A stretch of 64,000 bases of DNA from Liolophura sinensis (Eukaryota; Mollusca; Polyplacophora; Chitonida; Chitonidae), in contig NC_088295.1 in NCBI RefSeq assembly GCF_032854445.1, forward strand, positions 68,789,058 through 68,853,057, written 5' to 3'. Below are positions 22,635 to 35,370 of this stretch, in pieces. Within the stretch, counting starts at the first letter, position 1. Every line of letters begins with the position of its first letter. Below the pieces are notes generated by a model, which worked only from the letters and a program-made list of their open reading frames with translations, ran no database searches and was not told where the DNA came from. Made by a program: the position numbers and the translations under genes.

Positions 22635-22651
22635 AATAAATATCCAATAAA
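22635..22651 (+). terminator. Candidate polyadenylation signals of gene C
   Basis: Two AATAAA hexamers (22635 and 22646) occur 220-235 bases after the stop codon, followed by a TG-rich stretch (GTGTGTTTCCAGGTGTGTTT) of the kind seen downstream of cleavage sites. Confidence 0.6.
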
Positions 22652-23221
22652 TCTATTTCCAAGTGTGTTTCCAGGTGTGTTTTATTTTCTTGTGTGTAGG
22701 ACAATATCTATGCTTCACGGAAGAGCTGGTTCCCATGAATGACCATCTTTGCATAAAGCAAATCTTGTCTTGATTTGACTGTCAGCGAATAAAAATTCAG
22801 GAAGTGGAACACAGCTGATTATTTCTTAAAAGGTTCTTTTAACTGATGACATGAAATATAATAGTACTAAAGATTGCCGCAGAGTTGACGTTGAGAGTCA
22901 AACCTGCAATGGCACCATCCATCGTCAGAAACACAACAAAATGGCGACATTACCTCCTGAAGATGGCAGACATAGATAAAGCATACTCTAACTGAACTGT
23001 CGACATTAACATGTCGCTTTGTACGGCACAAGACGTCCCAGAACTTTCACACTTTTCAAAGCAAATTATGGATACTTGCATTCGTTTATGGTCTGCTGCC
23101 TGAAGAAGTAATTGCATGCAGGCTCACTTTTGGACTATTCACCGTGAATTTCATGGTGAAAGAAGAAACCTGCACTATTCTGTATTTGCTTTTTGGCTCT
23201 TGGGGCTCCAGCAAATTTTGT

Positions 23222-23395
23222 TGTAGGCGGCCAGAAATTATGCTGGGAGAAAAGCGGGTAGAGCCCGGGGAAACCCACGACCATCTGCAAGTTGCTGCAA
23301 GACTTTCCCAAGTATGAGCGGAGAGGAAGCCATCAGGAGACGGACATGAGTGCTAGCACACTAATTACTCTGCCGTGCAGGCCCGCGGACACACC
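23222..23395 (-). repeat. SINE fragment (common family), minus orientation
   Basis: GGCGGCCAGAAATTATGCTG, a GAGCCCGGGGAAACCCACGA stretch, CCATCTGCAAGTTGCTGCAA and a diverged head side (GAGAGGAAGCCATCAGGAG). The tail is missing. Confidence 0.75.
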
Positions 23396-23661
23396 TGAAT
23401 GATGTCTATAAAATTACCGTCTATAGTTAGTCGACAACTGACAACGTCATGACTGTGAATAAGGAAACTTGAGATAAGTGAACAGACAGAGGTGAATTAA
23501 CAATTCATAATTACTTCCAAATGCAAAGAATAGCTTATTGTCAAATTGATGAAATATGATATACAGCTTAGAGAAATAGTTTATGTTGTTCTTCGGATAG
23601 AGTCGAATAGTTCAGAGGACGGCTGTTCACTGATAGGTACACCATTATTGCACTGATGGGA

Positions 23662-23900
23662 ATTAGATTGGCGATCGGTTTACAGCCAAGTGGTTAAAGC
23701 GCTTGACTTATGAGGTCGCACCAGATGTAGGGCAGAAAATTCCCAACATTCTTCCGTTGTTCTTGTGGCCCAGCTGGCAGTAAGTGAATGACAGTACTTT
23801 GTCCTGCACCCAGACATGGATTCGTTGATGGCCACTTTTATTCCACCAATATGACATATGCTATTCACGAAATAATTCGCCAATATAACCTTCAAAGGTC
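23662..23900 (+). repeat. Possible tRNA-like SINE
   Basis: GTTTACAGCCAAGTGGTTAA + AGCGCTTGAC resembles a tRNA 5' half with an A box (AGCCAAGTGG). A B box is not convincing. Only this similarity supports the call. Confidence 0.3.
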
Positions 23901-24083
23901 GGAGGTTTACTCAGTTTATGCACATGCGCAATAGTTCCGACTTTCCACGTATTGGATTTTATGTCGTCTTAAGTGCAGATTTCAGTTCCTTGGTTATATG
24001 AATGACAAAGTTAAAGATGAGAAACCGAGGTTAATTTTGACAGGATGTCGATCTGCTTAGTCGCAGCGAACAATTTAATAAAA

Positions 24084-24185
24084 TGGAATTTATTTATTTA
24101 TTTATTTGATTGGTGGTTTACGCCGTCCTCAAGAATCTCACTTATACGACGGTGGCCACATTATGGTGGGAGGAAACTGGGTAGT
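24084..24185 (-). repeat. SINE 3' fragment (common family), minus orientation
   Basis: A (TTTA)n tract, then GATTGGTGGTTTACGCCGTC, CTCACTTATACGACGGTGGC and TTATGGTGGGAGGAAACTGG. The copy is cut off in mid-core. Confidence 0.8.
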
Positions 24186-24989
24186 TTAGTCTAGCAGTCA
24201 GAGTGATTGAATAGATAGTATAAACTCGTCATCGTTTATTTAAAAAAAAATGGTATGATGAACGAACAAGGCAGGATTTCCCCTATTTTTAAATGATTTT
24301 ATGGCATTTGGATAAGAGGAAAAGATGGTTTTTGTAGACATTTATATAAAGCTAAAAGTTTTCTGCAAATGTGTAATTTTACTTATAATAATAGCAATGT
24401 GGATTAATTCTCGACATATTTACGAAGTCTGGTCGATGGCAATTAAGCGGGGGAGTAAGTTCGCTACAAGGTACAACCAGAACAATCAGAAACACAGATC
24501 TTGCTTTTACATCTCCTATACGGTGATATGTTGAGCAATCTAAAATTGTAACAGTGTATGTATCATGCTTTTCCTGTCTGCCTGTTACGGTGTTTCATGT
24601 GACATCCTGTAAGATCTACTATTGGTTAGCTTTAATGGCTTAACACACAAATCGTTTAAGGTTATTGATGCTAAATGTAGGGTAATTGTGATTGAATGAC
24701 TTTTAACCAGCGTGTGTGAATACCTTATCAGTATATCACTTACCTTCGGTTCCAATAGGGCTGTATCCATGTTGATCTTCTGTAAGGAGATACACACTTC
24801 AAAGGACACAAATCGATTTTACCAGCTGCGACATTTAACCAATAGTTGTTTGTCTATTGTCACTACATGATCTGGACCACCTGATGGTCAGTGTCCAGCT
24901 AAACAATTATTGTCTGACCTTGTATCTTATTTTATACTGACTTTGAACTTTAAATTGTGGTGACTCGTCCGCCAAGTTCGGTATTTTGT

Positions 24990-25525
24990 CAACCCCAAGA
25001 ATCCTGGTCAGCGTTTATCCGGTCACGTGTCAGAGGGTGATCATACTAACCATCCTGCTGTATCTGTTCACGTGTCAAAGGGAGACCACACTGGCCATCC
25101 AACTGTATCTAGTCAAGTGTCAAAGTAGGATCACACATGATCGGCATTTATCTGGTTACGGGATAATTGGTGAACCCACATGGGCAGCATTTATCTGGTC
25201 ACGTGTCAAAGGATGTTCATAATTTATCTGGTCACGTGACAATTGGTAATCCCACATGGCCAGCCATTTATCTGGTCACGTGTCAAAGGGTGGTCACACA
25301 TGACCAGCATTTATCTGGCCACATGACAACTGGTGACCACATGGCCAGCATTTGTCTAGTCACGTGACAGTTGGTGACCACGCATGGTCAGCATTTATCT
25401 GGTCAGGTGTCAAAGGGTGATCAATCTGACCATTGGCTATATACGTGTCAAAGAGTGATCCCACATGACATGGTTAGCATATAGCATTTGGTCACGTCAG
25501 CAAGTTTGATTGCACATGGCCAAGG
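24990..25525. repeat. Minisatellite carrying repeated CACGTG E-boxes
   Basis: Units of roughly 36-45 bp of the type CATTTATCTGGTCACGTGTC + AAAGGGTGATCACAC(A)TGACCAG. Most retain GGTCACGTG(T/A), so the array presents many palindromic CACGTG sites. Confidence 0.8.
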
Positions 25526-25529
25526 GTGG

Positions 25530-25960
25530 TCCTACATGACCAACATTTATCTGTCAGACATGTACTATCGAGTGTTCCCGCATGACCGACATTTATCTGT
25601 CAAATCTGTAACATAAGGTGTTCCAACATGACCGACATTTATCTGTCAAACATGTAACCTAAGGTGTTCCCACATAACCGACATTTATTTGTCAACCTGT
25701 AACATAGGGTTTTCCCGCATCACCGACATTATTTTGTCAGACATGTAACATCGGGTGTTCCCACATGACCGACATTTTATCTGTCAGACATGTAACATCG
25801 GACGTTCCCACATGACCGACATTTATCTGTCAAAAGTGTAACATAGGGTGTTCCCGCATGACCGACATTAATCTGTCAAACATGTAACATAGGATATTCC
25901 CGCATGACCGACATTTTTCTGTCAAACATGTAACATACGGTGTTCCCGCATGCATGGCCA
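25530..25960. repeat. 46-bp minisatellite adjoining the E-box array
   Basis: About nine units of GTAACATAGGGTGTTCCCGC + ATGACCGACATTTATCTGTCAAACAT. The shared phrase TGACC(A/G)(A/G)CATTTATCTG shows that it arose from the same ancestor as the array on its left. Confidence 0.85.
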
Positions 25961-25979
25961 ACAGTTAATTATTTGTTCA

Positions 25980-28900
25980 TGTTTCAAATCGTTCATACTT
26001 TCTGGTCAGTTCTTTTGGTCCTTGTCATGCTTGTATAATCAAAAGCAAAAACAAAACAAAAAACACATGTTATGTTCATATTATGATCCAAAATTTATGT
26101 CATGTGAGGGCTATTTATAATGGGCATCTACTTTTCCTGTATTCCACTCAGCTGTTACCTTTTTTGTTCAATGTACAACCTGATGGCGTGAGCGGTGTAA
26201 GGCCGTGTATAGAGAACATCTCATACACTTCATCGTAAATACAACATTATTGCTTATAATTTGCAATGAAAAGTTGAACATGCTTCTCCATGTTGTTTGT
26301 TAGGTTAGGTCGATGCTAATTTTATTCATCAAACTGGAATTTTGAAATTTAACTGTAGATAGTGTTTACCGGGTTGAATTGTGATTTGAAGATTTCGTTT
26401 AATAACCAGTGACGGCAACATATTTGCAATAATTCAGAGGTTTCTACATTTGAAATTTTTTTCAACTCGTGCTTAGAGCTCCCACCTGTACTATGTAGTC
26501 TATATTTGGTTTGGAGCACACTGAAAACTTCAAAATGCAATCGGTCTTAAAAGTACAGAGACTCTTGCAATATAGATGACTGAGCCAGCCTGGGGCTTTT
26601 TGACTAAAATTCTTGCTACGATTAAATATGAATTCCTCAAGGGCCGGAGTTCTTACAACCTTGTTTAAGGGCCCAAACGTCTGTTCCTGGCGACTTCAGA
26701 CTCCAGTTTAGATTACAGGGCTGATGTATTGGCAAACTAGTGCAGCAATATTGCGGTGTGAGTGCCCCGCCATCTGGAACCGTCGTCTGTGAGAACCGCC
26801 CACGCGTACTACGTAGCTGTCCGTATAGGACATAATAACATGACTAAACCCAAAGTCTGGCTACAAGGAAAAATGATTAATGGTTTACATAGTCATTTTG
26901 TTCCCTGGCAGAAGAGAAGGACGGAGAAAATATACATTTAATAAGTTTTTCAGAAAAAAGAAGCGTTGGCTACCAAGCTTGATACGTTTTCGTCTTGATA
27001 ACATTTTCCTGAGGGATAGTTGGCTGGGAAGTAAGTTATCTTTATTGACACAAGAGTACAAAGTGCACGGGAGACAGAAAAAATCATAGTTCAAGAAAAT
27101 CAAATTGTCGTATAAATGACATTCGAATGTTATGACAATGCAAAAGTACTACTGATAATGCTATCTAAAACAGGCCTGTATGACTGCCATTTTCAAAGTC
27201 AGTTTGTAATCAGCTCTTTTTGCTTTTGAAAGCCCCAAGCATTAAACTGTCAACTGTCTTTTGATATTTCCGTAAAAATACACGGCAGATGTGTTGGTGT
27301 TTGACATTCGACGATATAAAACAGATCGCACTTATGAATTCGTAAAATCTGCAATGTGCAAAGTATCAAGCGATCCCCGGGGATTTCTTATGACTTATTG
27401 TATGATTAACAAGGCTAAATATAACTGCTGAATGTGACAAGTTAAGTCATTGTTACACCCTTCTCGATTGATCGGGTCACTTACACGAGGTTATCTCGAT
27501 CGGTCTCAAGCAGAACGGGTATCCAACAACAGCTCGATTCTGGGTACACATAAAGAGGGGGAAATCAATTCCGCGAGGAAACCGACGGTAAAAATAACCA
27601 AGTGTCGACACAAATAACGGCACAAAAGCGCGTTCTGGTCAGTTCGGATTTCACCCACAATTGGAAACACTTCTCTTATGATCGCGATTAAACCACTCTC
27701 TTTCATCTTCCCCATCTAAGCAGTTATTTTATCATCAGTTGTAAAATAAATCCTGATAGGTAATTATCAACAGTATACCTACCAACGCGTAAAATAAAAT
27801 GTACATGTTAGTAAACGTGTAGCGAACTCTCCAAATATTAGTCTTAATTTATTAGTAATTAATATAGCAGTGACCCTACCTGACTCTTCGTTACTAAGAC
27901 ACAGTCTAAAAGGTATCTCCGTATATGTTATGCTAGTGAGGGGCGGGTAATGTTAGTGGTATCTCAATAATACTCCAACATTCGCAAGCTCTGGGGAAAA
28001 AATGCATTAGAACATGTTACAGTGAAGTAAAAAAAAAAAACAAACAAAAAAACAAAAAGAAATGACAAAAAAATCAGAGGAAAGACCACTGAACAAAATA
28101 TCTAAACAATCTAAACAAGTTTTACTTGTTTTATTTTTGTTTATTTTTAGTTAAATGCTATGGCGAACTTTACGAACCACACTGGTAATGGTGGCCATCA
28201 TTGAAACACATTTGAAATCTAGTCTACGTCTAAATTCTGGTGAAGTGCACAAGTGTACGAGCTATTCCAGTAATAAATACAGTGTTTGGGATGAAGAAAG
28301 TTGTGTGTCTTTTTAATCTGGCCTGAGGATAGCCAAGTATTTTGTTTGCCATGGCCAACAAAGCATGCCCAAAACGGCAAAATTAAAATTGTTATCTCAG
28401 TAGCATAAAACGAACACTTGATTTGCAACATATCATACTAAAGCTATAACTCGCGTCTTGGATCAGTGTGGCAGATATCAACTGGTGAAGGTGAGTGGTT
28501 TACTCCGAGCAGTCAGATTTCCTCTGCCAATAAACCCGACCGTCGTCATATTAGTATAAAATTATAAAAGTAAATAAATAAAATAAGGGGAAAAAACGCA
28601 CTTGACTTACAGATGCATTTGTATGTTTCAACAACAGCAATAATTTCACAAATACCCTTTGTGAATCGAGGTGAATATCTGTATAATCCATATTCTAGGG
28701 TATAAGCAACCCCGCAAGTTGCAGGTGACACACAAGAAACTCGAAAGTAAGAAACTTAAACGTTGATCTGAGTACGGGGTAAAACACCAGTCAAATAAAT
28801 ATAAAAAAAACCCAACATGATTTGTAACTACAATGCCATGCATGCACCAAGCTGTGTTATGCATCTGTTTAAAACTCAGACATATTATGAACCATGTATC

Positions 28901-31090
28901 GTGTAAAACCATGAACCAAATGTCATCTCTTTGACAAGTATGGTCAACAATCTGTCAACATTTCGCCATGTACCAAGTTTCTGGTCTTCTTGACACATGC
29001 TTAAGAAACTTGGACATGGTCTAAAACTCATCCTGCAAAAACCAAAAGTTTCATTACATTGTGGCAATTTGGTATGAACTCTTGTTTACAGCATCGTGTA
29101 AATATTGCGTCCAGCTATTTGTGAGAAAAGACATGTGTATTTTTAATTCAACATGACAAAGTGTTGAGAAAAAAAATCAAAACTTGTTGTGTGAGCTTGA
29201 TTAAAACGGTGCGACCGACTGACAACCCAACAGACGTCCAAACCTTGCAGGTGATTAAATAGCGCCCGGGAATTCTTCTCTGTTAATGGCTTTATCCGAA
29301 ATGAAGGATCATATTTTAACTTTGGGCTTCATGTCGTCCTACTAATATCAATAAGTCATATTGTGTACCAGACAGCCTGTCGCCCATTCATAAAACGAAA
29401 GTCTAACTTATTCATAAAATGACAGCCTGGTCCATTCATAAAAAGATTAGCAAAAAACAAAGTGTTAAATGTGTGTATTCCACTGTTGGTGATTATACCT
29501 TAATTTGAAACGGTACCCGAGAGATAAATTAACATCAGAGAACACAGAAAACGACCCGGCGCGGAATTTAGGGGAAAAGCGGAAAGTGTTGGATCATATA
29601 GGAAACAAAAACTATCATTATTTCACGGTCCAGTGCATTGTGTATGAACGCTCCTATTTCTGATTTCTGATTGCCTTTCCGTGGAGAGTCAGGTTTGTCA
29701 CAATCCTAGTAGCCGGCCAGTTGCCAAGGAGAGTGTAATGATAGGAAGCAACATCAATCACTGGGTATGAACTAGCATTGACTGAAGTGTGTTACAAGGA
29801 GTGGAACGCAAATACAACAGACGGCAGGCGATAAGAGGCCAACAAAATTAAATAAATCTTTACACTATTTTGGGAAATCCAGCGCTTATTTATAGTCCAG
29901 ACAAAAATTCAGACGTTTTGAATACTATCACTTGGAAGGAAATATCAATATAAAGTCTAGGGGCCACACTGGTTTCTCCACAAGTTTTCTGTATTATGGA
30001 GTGGTGGCGAAGGGGAACACTGGATGAACTCTGTATTAACATCAGGACTTTTAGTGTACCAGATCGTAACGAGATTGGAAATAAAACGGAAAAGTAAGAG
30101 TATATTTTGATTGTCATTCAGAGGCATCAATAGAATTGAATTTGTCCACGATATCAGCAGTCTGTTTGGAGAGGAACAGCTGAGTACCACAAATACTCTC
30201 TTTTCCTTACATTTTCTACATATGGTAACTTTCTCCCATAAGATAATATGTAAAGGAGTCAGAAACAGAATAGAAACCTTTCATGAAAATTTCCCTCCAT
30301 ATATATCAATGACACCTCTGACTGGTTTAATGCCATGGCCTATCCCACTATCTGCTTGTCCAATACTGATAACACTAATTTATCTTGACGCAGACATACT
30401 TTTCCTTTGGCTCACATAGTTATAACTGGCTGCCAAACCATCCTTCTGATCACGAGAAATAACACATGTCTTAGAAAGTGGATAGTCCCTGAAGATCGAA
30501 CACGTGCCAATTATAAGCGGATTTAGTACGGAAATAGCGCGCAGGGATAACATAACAAGATGGCAGACTAACTGACAGGCTGGAAGGCGGCATGTCCTAT
30601 CTTGTTCACAACGCTCTATCACAACAGTCCCCTCTTAACTTGGGTAGATGTTACACGATGGTTATTGCAGTTTGCCATTTTTACCTGCAGGACTTAACAG
30701 GCATCCAGTAATTGGAGGATAATTGCCAGGGCCATTATTATCTTGGCCGCAGCCCGGTGGATATGCCGCCATGACAAACTTGACCGCTGAACTCCCGCCA
30801 ACACCGACGCGTGTGGAAAACAATTGACACTTACCTGAGACGTTTTTTTTCCCTCTTGCAGTCAATATCCCGGACGACAGCCGATGCAATTACACGCCCA
30901 TCGCTTCAATGATCCGCCAATAAACAGAAAATTAATTTCCTCGCAACTTTTGCCGCTGCGTTCCGTCGTCGACTAAGCGGACACGAAATTTTGGTTAAGG
31001 TCAGTTCACACGCAAGCTGTTCGTTAGTTGACAGGAATGACTACCGCCCCCACCCACACTTGACTGGGGTCGATGGAAGGGGGCGACGGA
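25980..31090. other. Gene-poor AT-rich spacer
   Basis: I see no supported gene here. Open frames are short and lack splice or domain support. A SINE tail fragment lies at 28767-28806 and an A-rich run near 28030. The last 450 bp before 31.1 kb is less AT-rich and may hold control sites for the gene that follows. Confidence 0.4.
28767..28806 (+). repeat. SINE tail fragment (common family)
   Basis: CTGAGTACGGGGTAAAACAC + CAGTCAAATAAATATAAAA matches only the last 40 bp of the family. Confidence 0.6.
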
Positions 31091-31101
31091 TGAGGCAGTG
31101 C

Positions 31102-31107
31102 TATAAG
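31102..31107 (+). promoter_or_regulatory. TATA box before the secreted-protein gene
   Basis: CTATAAGG lies 56 bases before the ATG at 31158, and 77 before the one at 31179. A start site about 25-30 bases on would fall close to the first ATG (31131), which favours one of the two later ATGs as the true start. Confidence 0.5.
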
Positions 31108-31130
31108 GTACAGTATGGTCAGAGTACAGA

Positions 31131-31805
31131 GTGATCGGGCGCTTCCCAACAACAGTCATGTGTCCCCAGGTGAACCAAATGTTGATCTTACTGCTGGTTC
31201 TCATCTCTGGGACTCTGTCAGCGACTTTGCTCTCACCTGGCCTCTTCCTGAGAAACAAACCGTACCTGACGGAGGGGATAACTCAACAGGAGAGACAAAT
31301 CTTGCAAGAAACTTCTCCTCTGTGGTTAAATTGTGTGCTGAAAGGAAACTGTAAACTTCCAGAAACTCAAAAGGATATATTTAAAAATAAAAATCCTCTG
31401 AAACGAAGAAATGTTATGCTGGTGGGCACGAGACTGTACAACTTAAGGAATATTCTCCGTCGGATGTTCAGCTTAGTGATGGTCTTAAGACACCGCGCGG
31501 ACTCTCCACAGGCCGAGCAATCTCTGAGAAGATTCCTGGACACATGGCAACCTGAAGGTAGACGGCAAAAGAGCTTCATCAAGAGACTACATACCTGTCC
31601 CTTTCTCAATAGGGTTGGTTTCTCACCCAGTATCTGCACATTACCCCGTGCCCAGAAACTGCGCCGGCAAAGACAAACGGTAACGAATGCTATCTCGTCG
31701 CCACCGGTACGGCGCTATCCTACAGGCCTCACCCATAGCCTGCACGATTCCTGGCCAGTTCTTCACCTTTTAGGAGGAGCTTTAGGCAAACGGACAATAA
31801 CGTGA
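31131..31805 (+). CDS. Single-exon secreted basic protein, possible peptide-hormone precursor, 224 aa or shorter
   Basis: This is the longest open frame in the window. Met-17 begins a classical signal peptide (MLILLLVLISGTLSA) with cleavage expected after Ala-31, so Met-10 or Met-17 is the likelier start. The mature part is rich in Arg/Lys with many dibasic sites (around residues 91-93, 110-111, 133-134, 144-145, 151-152, 178-179, 194-195) and ends with LGKR at 218-221, a typical amidation and cleavage signal that would release a peptide of about residues 196-218. Cysteines at 68, 74, 156 and 169 could form two small loops (C-5-C and C-12-C). A TATA box precedes it and an AATAAA follows at 32320. 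I do not recognise the family. The alternative is a chance open frame; the signal peptide, TATA box and length argue against that. Confidence 0.55.
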   Translation: MIGRFPTTVMCPQVNQMLILLLVLISGTLSATLLSPGLFLRNKPYLTEGITQQERQILQETSPLWLNCVLKGNCKLPETQKDIFKNKNPLKRRNVMLVGTRLYNLRNILRRMFSLVMVLRHRADSPQAEQSLRRFLDTWQPEGRRQKSFIKRLHTCPFLNRVGFSPSICTLPRAQKLRRQRQTVTNAISSPPVRRYPTGLTHSLHDSWPVLHLLGGALGKRTIT

Positions 31806-33860
31806 TGGACACAGAAGGACCGCAGGACAACGGACTTTTTAAAGATATAAGTGCATGGACAGGCAAGCGACAAGAGGAACTTCAACATGTTTTCTCACGT
31901 CTTTTTACCAGAGAAACTCTATTGTGCGGAAACGAGTCAGCTTCCTTTTTAATGCGTTGATCTTACCTGCTGAGGTATGACATTGACTTCGTAAATATAT
32001 CGTAGCTGTTGTATGTCTATCTATCTATGGCCACGGACAATATTTATATAGAAATTGAAGTTACTGGCGTAATTTGATATCCTTAAGAACTGAGTTAAAC
32101 ATATGTGCTTGCCTTGTATATTTTATGATGCTAACGCGTATGAAAATGAATGCAACAATGTGCTATTAGAAATGATATTTATTATTCAAATTCAAATGTG
32201 TACCGTTCTCTCCCTGAATATATAAATATACAGTAATATTGCATGTGACGGTTTCTTCTAATCCTTACTTACTTGAAGGTAATATATACGAAAAATTATG
32301 AAAAAAGAGAAAGTACAAGAATAAATTGTTTCAACGTGTGCAAGCGATAAACAATCATTAATAACCCTGAACCTTGTCAGGCTGTCTAATGACAGTGGTT
32401 TCTTCTTGACGATGGGGTTTTATTTTCTTCCCTTTTTTCATTACAAATATATGTACTTGTTAATTTTAAAGCAGACTAAGAGGATTCTTCATAAATATTC
32501 ATTATGCTCACTAGAAGCAGTAAACTCTTTATTGATACTGACAAGGTTTAGCTACGGAATAAAGATGTCCTCCCTAATTAGTGTCAGTTTTCAAAGTGTG
32601 ACCTTTAAATAGCATTGACAGACTTGTTAAAGGCCAGGAGCCGTCTTTTAACTGGTCATCTTAATGTGGCTGGCTCAAGTATCTTTGACACTAAATAAAT
32701 GCATGTAATTTATCAAGAACTTCGTTTCCTTCATGGAGAATTCTGTGTTTTGTGTTAAATGTAAGCGCAAACACGGCCAGGCTATTATATTAGCCGCCCC
32801 CGCCAATCTATTGACGATCGAATATGCCGCAGCCGTATATCGCTCGAGTCCAGCATATAAACTCTTCAGAGGCATTGGCTCTTCCTAATCACTGGCTTAC
32901 TCTATTATTTTCACTTTCATATTCTTCACAATATTTCCGGCAGACTGCTAATATGCCGGGTGATGACCTCAAGACTAAGATGTGAGTGACAGCAATGCTG
33001 TCACGTAGAAGGGTACAAAATTACTGTCACACGCCTCCATTCTCCCAGCTGGCCAATACAACCTCTTCCGTCATAATCTGGAGAGATAGAATATCAATCC
33101 ACTGGGGTCAGGGTAAGAAGGTAACACCTAACACATGTAATTACTGCCCAAGGGGCACGCTGATATCAAGAAAGACGATAGCTATAACTGCATAGCCATG
33201 TTTCTAGTCAAGTTGCTCGTGTGACTTGGGCCAAAGTGACCTTCCATTGCTTCGATGGTGACCATCTCTTTTTCGGGGTGATATTGAGGAAAGCAAGATT
33301 TGTTCATAGTCAGTTATGCAAACGGCTGCATACATGTGCCATATATAGATGTGCGACATATAGATGTGCATGCCAGACCTGCATCACTGCGACAAAACGA
33401 CGGCGACAGGTTATGAAGCTAGCACTAAAGACAATAAAACTATGCTGTTCGTAAAACTATGTTTTATCCTGTCACACATTTTATCAATCATATAATCCAT
33501 GGAATTTAATTTGTGAAAAGTTTGGACAAATGACTGAATCTGACAACAGTGTAAATGACCGTATATTTATTTCTGATGATTCAGTTGTTTTGAAAACATC
33601 TTGGCAATCCGATCCGTTAATGTCAAGTGAGGTGTAAAATACCATTCAAATTCATATTACGTGCACTGAGTTGAGGATGGCTTCATGGCTTCCCCAGGTG
33701 ATGCGCTGCTCCTTAAAGGTTCATATCGCATGCTGTCAATAGGGAAGTTTCGAGTCGGAACTTTTTTTTCGTCAAAAGGTAAAAACAGTCTTACCGTATC
33801 ATGTGAATGGTGAAAAGTGTTGGGCGACTTTGTTGAAATCGATTTAGGGTTAGCGAAGAG
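31806..33860. other. 3' flank of the 31-kb gene and AT-rich spacer
   Basis: A candidate polyadenylation hexamer AATAAA is at 32320-32325. A less AT-rich patch (about 32760-32880) has no coding logic. A perfect 9-bp-arm palindrome, GTGACAGCA-A-TGCTGTCAC, occurs at 32986-33004. No further gene is supported. Confidence 0.4.
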
Positions 33861-34120
33861 CCCTGGGCATCGCTGGCTTAGTTATAACTCTGACATGTTG
33901 CTGCAACAACCAGTTTTTCGACCAATGAGTTTGTGTGTTGTAATCCATCCCTGTCGGCTTCGGGTGCGACATCGAGTCAGGAGGTTTAGCAGGTACCCCG
34001 CGACGGTCGGTGGTGTTGGCCCCTACTTAAGGCATACCGGTTCCATCTACCCGCAAACCTGACCAACGTCATTTAAATGAAAAATTCTTGAACTCCAATG
34101 ATATAAATAAATATAATTAA
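33850..34120 (+). repeat. Possible SINE of another family sharing the common tail
   Basis: GCGACATCGAGTCAGGAGGT, ACCCCGCGACGGTCGGTGGT and GCAAACCTGACCAACGTCAT lead into AAATGAAAAATTCTTGAACTC. That ending is a diverged version of the tail used by the common family (ATAAGTGAAATATTCTTGAG). Confidence 0.4.
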
Positions 34121-34248
34121 ATTACCGTAAAAGATGAACTTAATATGTCAAATTTCCGGTTGAATGATTTAAAAGAGGCTCAGGGCTCTGTATTATGTAT
34201 ACCTCAAAATCAGAACTCATTAAACACAAAAACAGAATATGTCACTTC

Positions 34249-34251
<3 letters not shown>

Positions 34252-34306
<55 letters not shown>

Positions 34307-34475
34307 TTAATTTATTTATTTATTTATTTGATTGGTGTTTTACGCAAGAATATTTCACTTATACGACGGTGGTCAGCATTATGGTGTGAGGAAACCGAGC
34401 AGAGCCTGTGGAAAACCATGACTATCCTCAGGCTGCTGGTAGACCTTTCCACGTGGGATCAGAGAGGAAGCTAGC
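34252..34475 (-). repeat. SINE (common family) with a long (TTTA)n tract, minus orientation
   Basis: About 80 bp of pure (TTTA)n is followed by GATTGGTGTTTTACGCAAGA, TTTCACTTATACGACGGTGG, GGAAACCGAGCAGAGCC and GGCTGCTGGTAGACC, ending in GATCAGAGAGGAAGC. The tract is the element's own A-rich tail, expanded by slippage. Its reading frames (runs of Leu-Phe-Ile-Tyr) are not genes. Confidence 0.85.
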
Positions 34476-34489
34476 AACTTTAATTTGTT

Positions 34490-35330
34490 GGAGGCAACTG
34501 TATGGTTACAACATGTGTGGTACAAGAAGTCAGAAAGGTAATGGTACAAATATGCTAATGTCGCCTGGTGAAGTAAATGCTTACACCACATGGGTTACAA
34601 AAAGCCAGAATGGTAATGGTTCTGATATTGTTCTTATTGTTATTACGTGCGGGGTACAAGTAGCCAGAACGTTATTGATGCTGATGTTACCAACAGGTAT
34701 ACTCGAACAAATTGTTACAATACGTGGGGTACAAAAACCAGACCGACATATTGATTCTGATATGACGATTCTGATATATATATATACACAAGCCAGACTG
34801 GTATAATGTGTCTGATAAAACGTCTACTCCAACAAGTAGTTACAACATGTGGGATTAAAGAAGCCAGAGCGGTAATGATGCTGATATGGCCGAGTCGAAC
34901 AAATGGTTACTGCACGAGGGTTACCAAAAGCCAGACTGGTATAATGGTTCTGATATAACGTCTACTCGAAAAAGTAGTTACAGCATGTGGGATACAAAAA
35001 GTCATTACGTCCATGATACTGATATCGCCGAGCCAAACAAATAGTTACAGCAGGAGGGGTACAAAAACCCAGACTGATATAATGTGTCTGATAACGTATA
35101 CTCGAACAAGTAGTTACAACATGTGGGATTAAAGAAGCCAGAGCGGTAATGATGCTGATATCGCCGAGTCGAACAAATGGTTGCAGCACGGGGGTTACCA
35201 AAAGCCAGACTGGTATAATGGTTCTGATATAACGTCTACTCGAAAAAGTAGTTACAACATGTGGGATACAAGAAGTCATAATGATAATGACGCTGATATC
35301 GACGAGTCAAACAAATGGTTACAAAATGAA
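34490..35330. repeat. Higher-order minisatellite, about 67-bp monomers in a 272-bp block
   Basis: Monomers of the type GTAGTTACAACATGTGGGAT + TAAAGAAGCCAGAGCGGTAATGATGCTGATATCG and GAACAAATGGTTAC recur. A four-monomer block starting near 34873 is repeated with few changes from 35146, giving a larger period of about 272 bp. Confidence 0.8.
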
Positions 35331-35370
35331 GGGTTAGTCAAAGAAACGAGTGAGTGAGGGAGTGAGTGAT

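Larger units (their letters stand above)
22660..24980. other. Gene-poor spacer after gene C
   Basis: No exon with splice logic or recognisable protein was found. Two SINE fragments of the common family and a possible further tRNA-like repeat are listed separately. The remainder is AT-rich. Confidence 0.4.

Noticed and set aside
24990-25980. CRISPR-like array of repeats
   Set aside because: Repeats are diverged and contiguous without unique spacers, and the genome is animal. It is a minisatellite.
34145-34806. Frames with Leu-Phe-Ile-Tyr runs
   Set aside because: They come from the (TTTA)n tail and body of a SINE and the following minisatellite.
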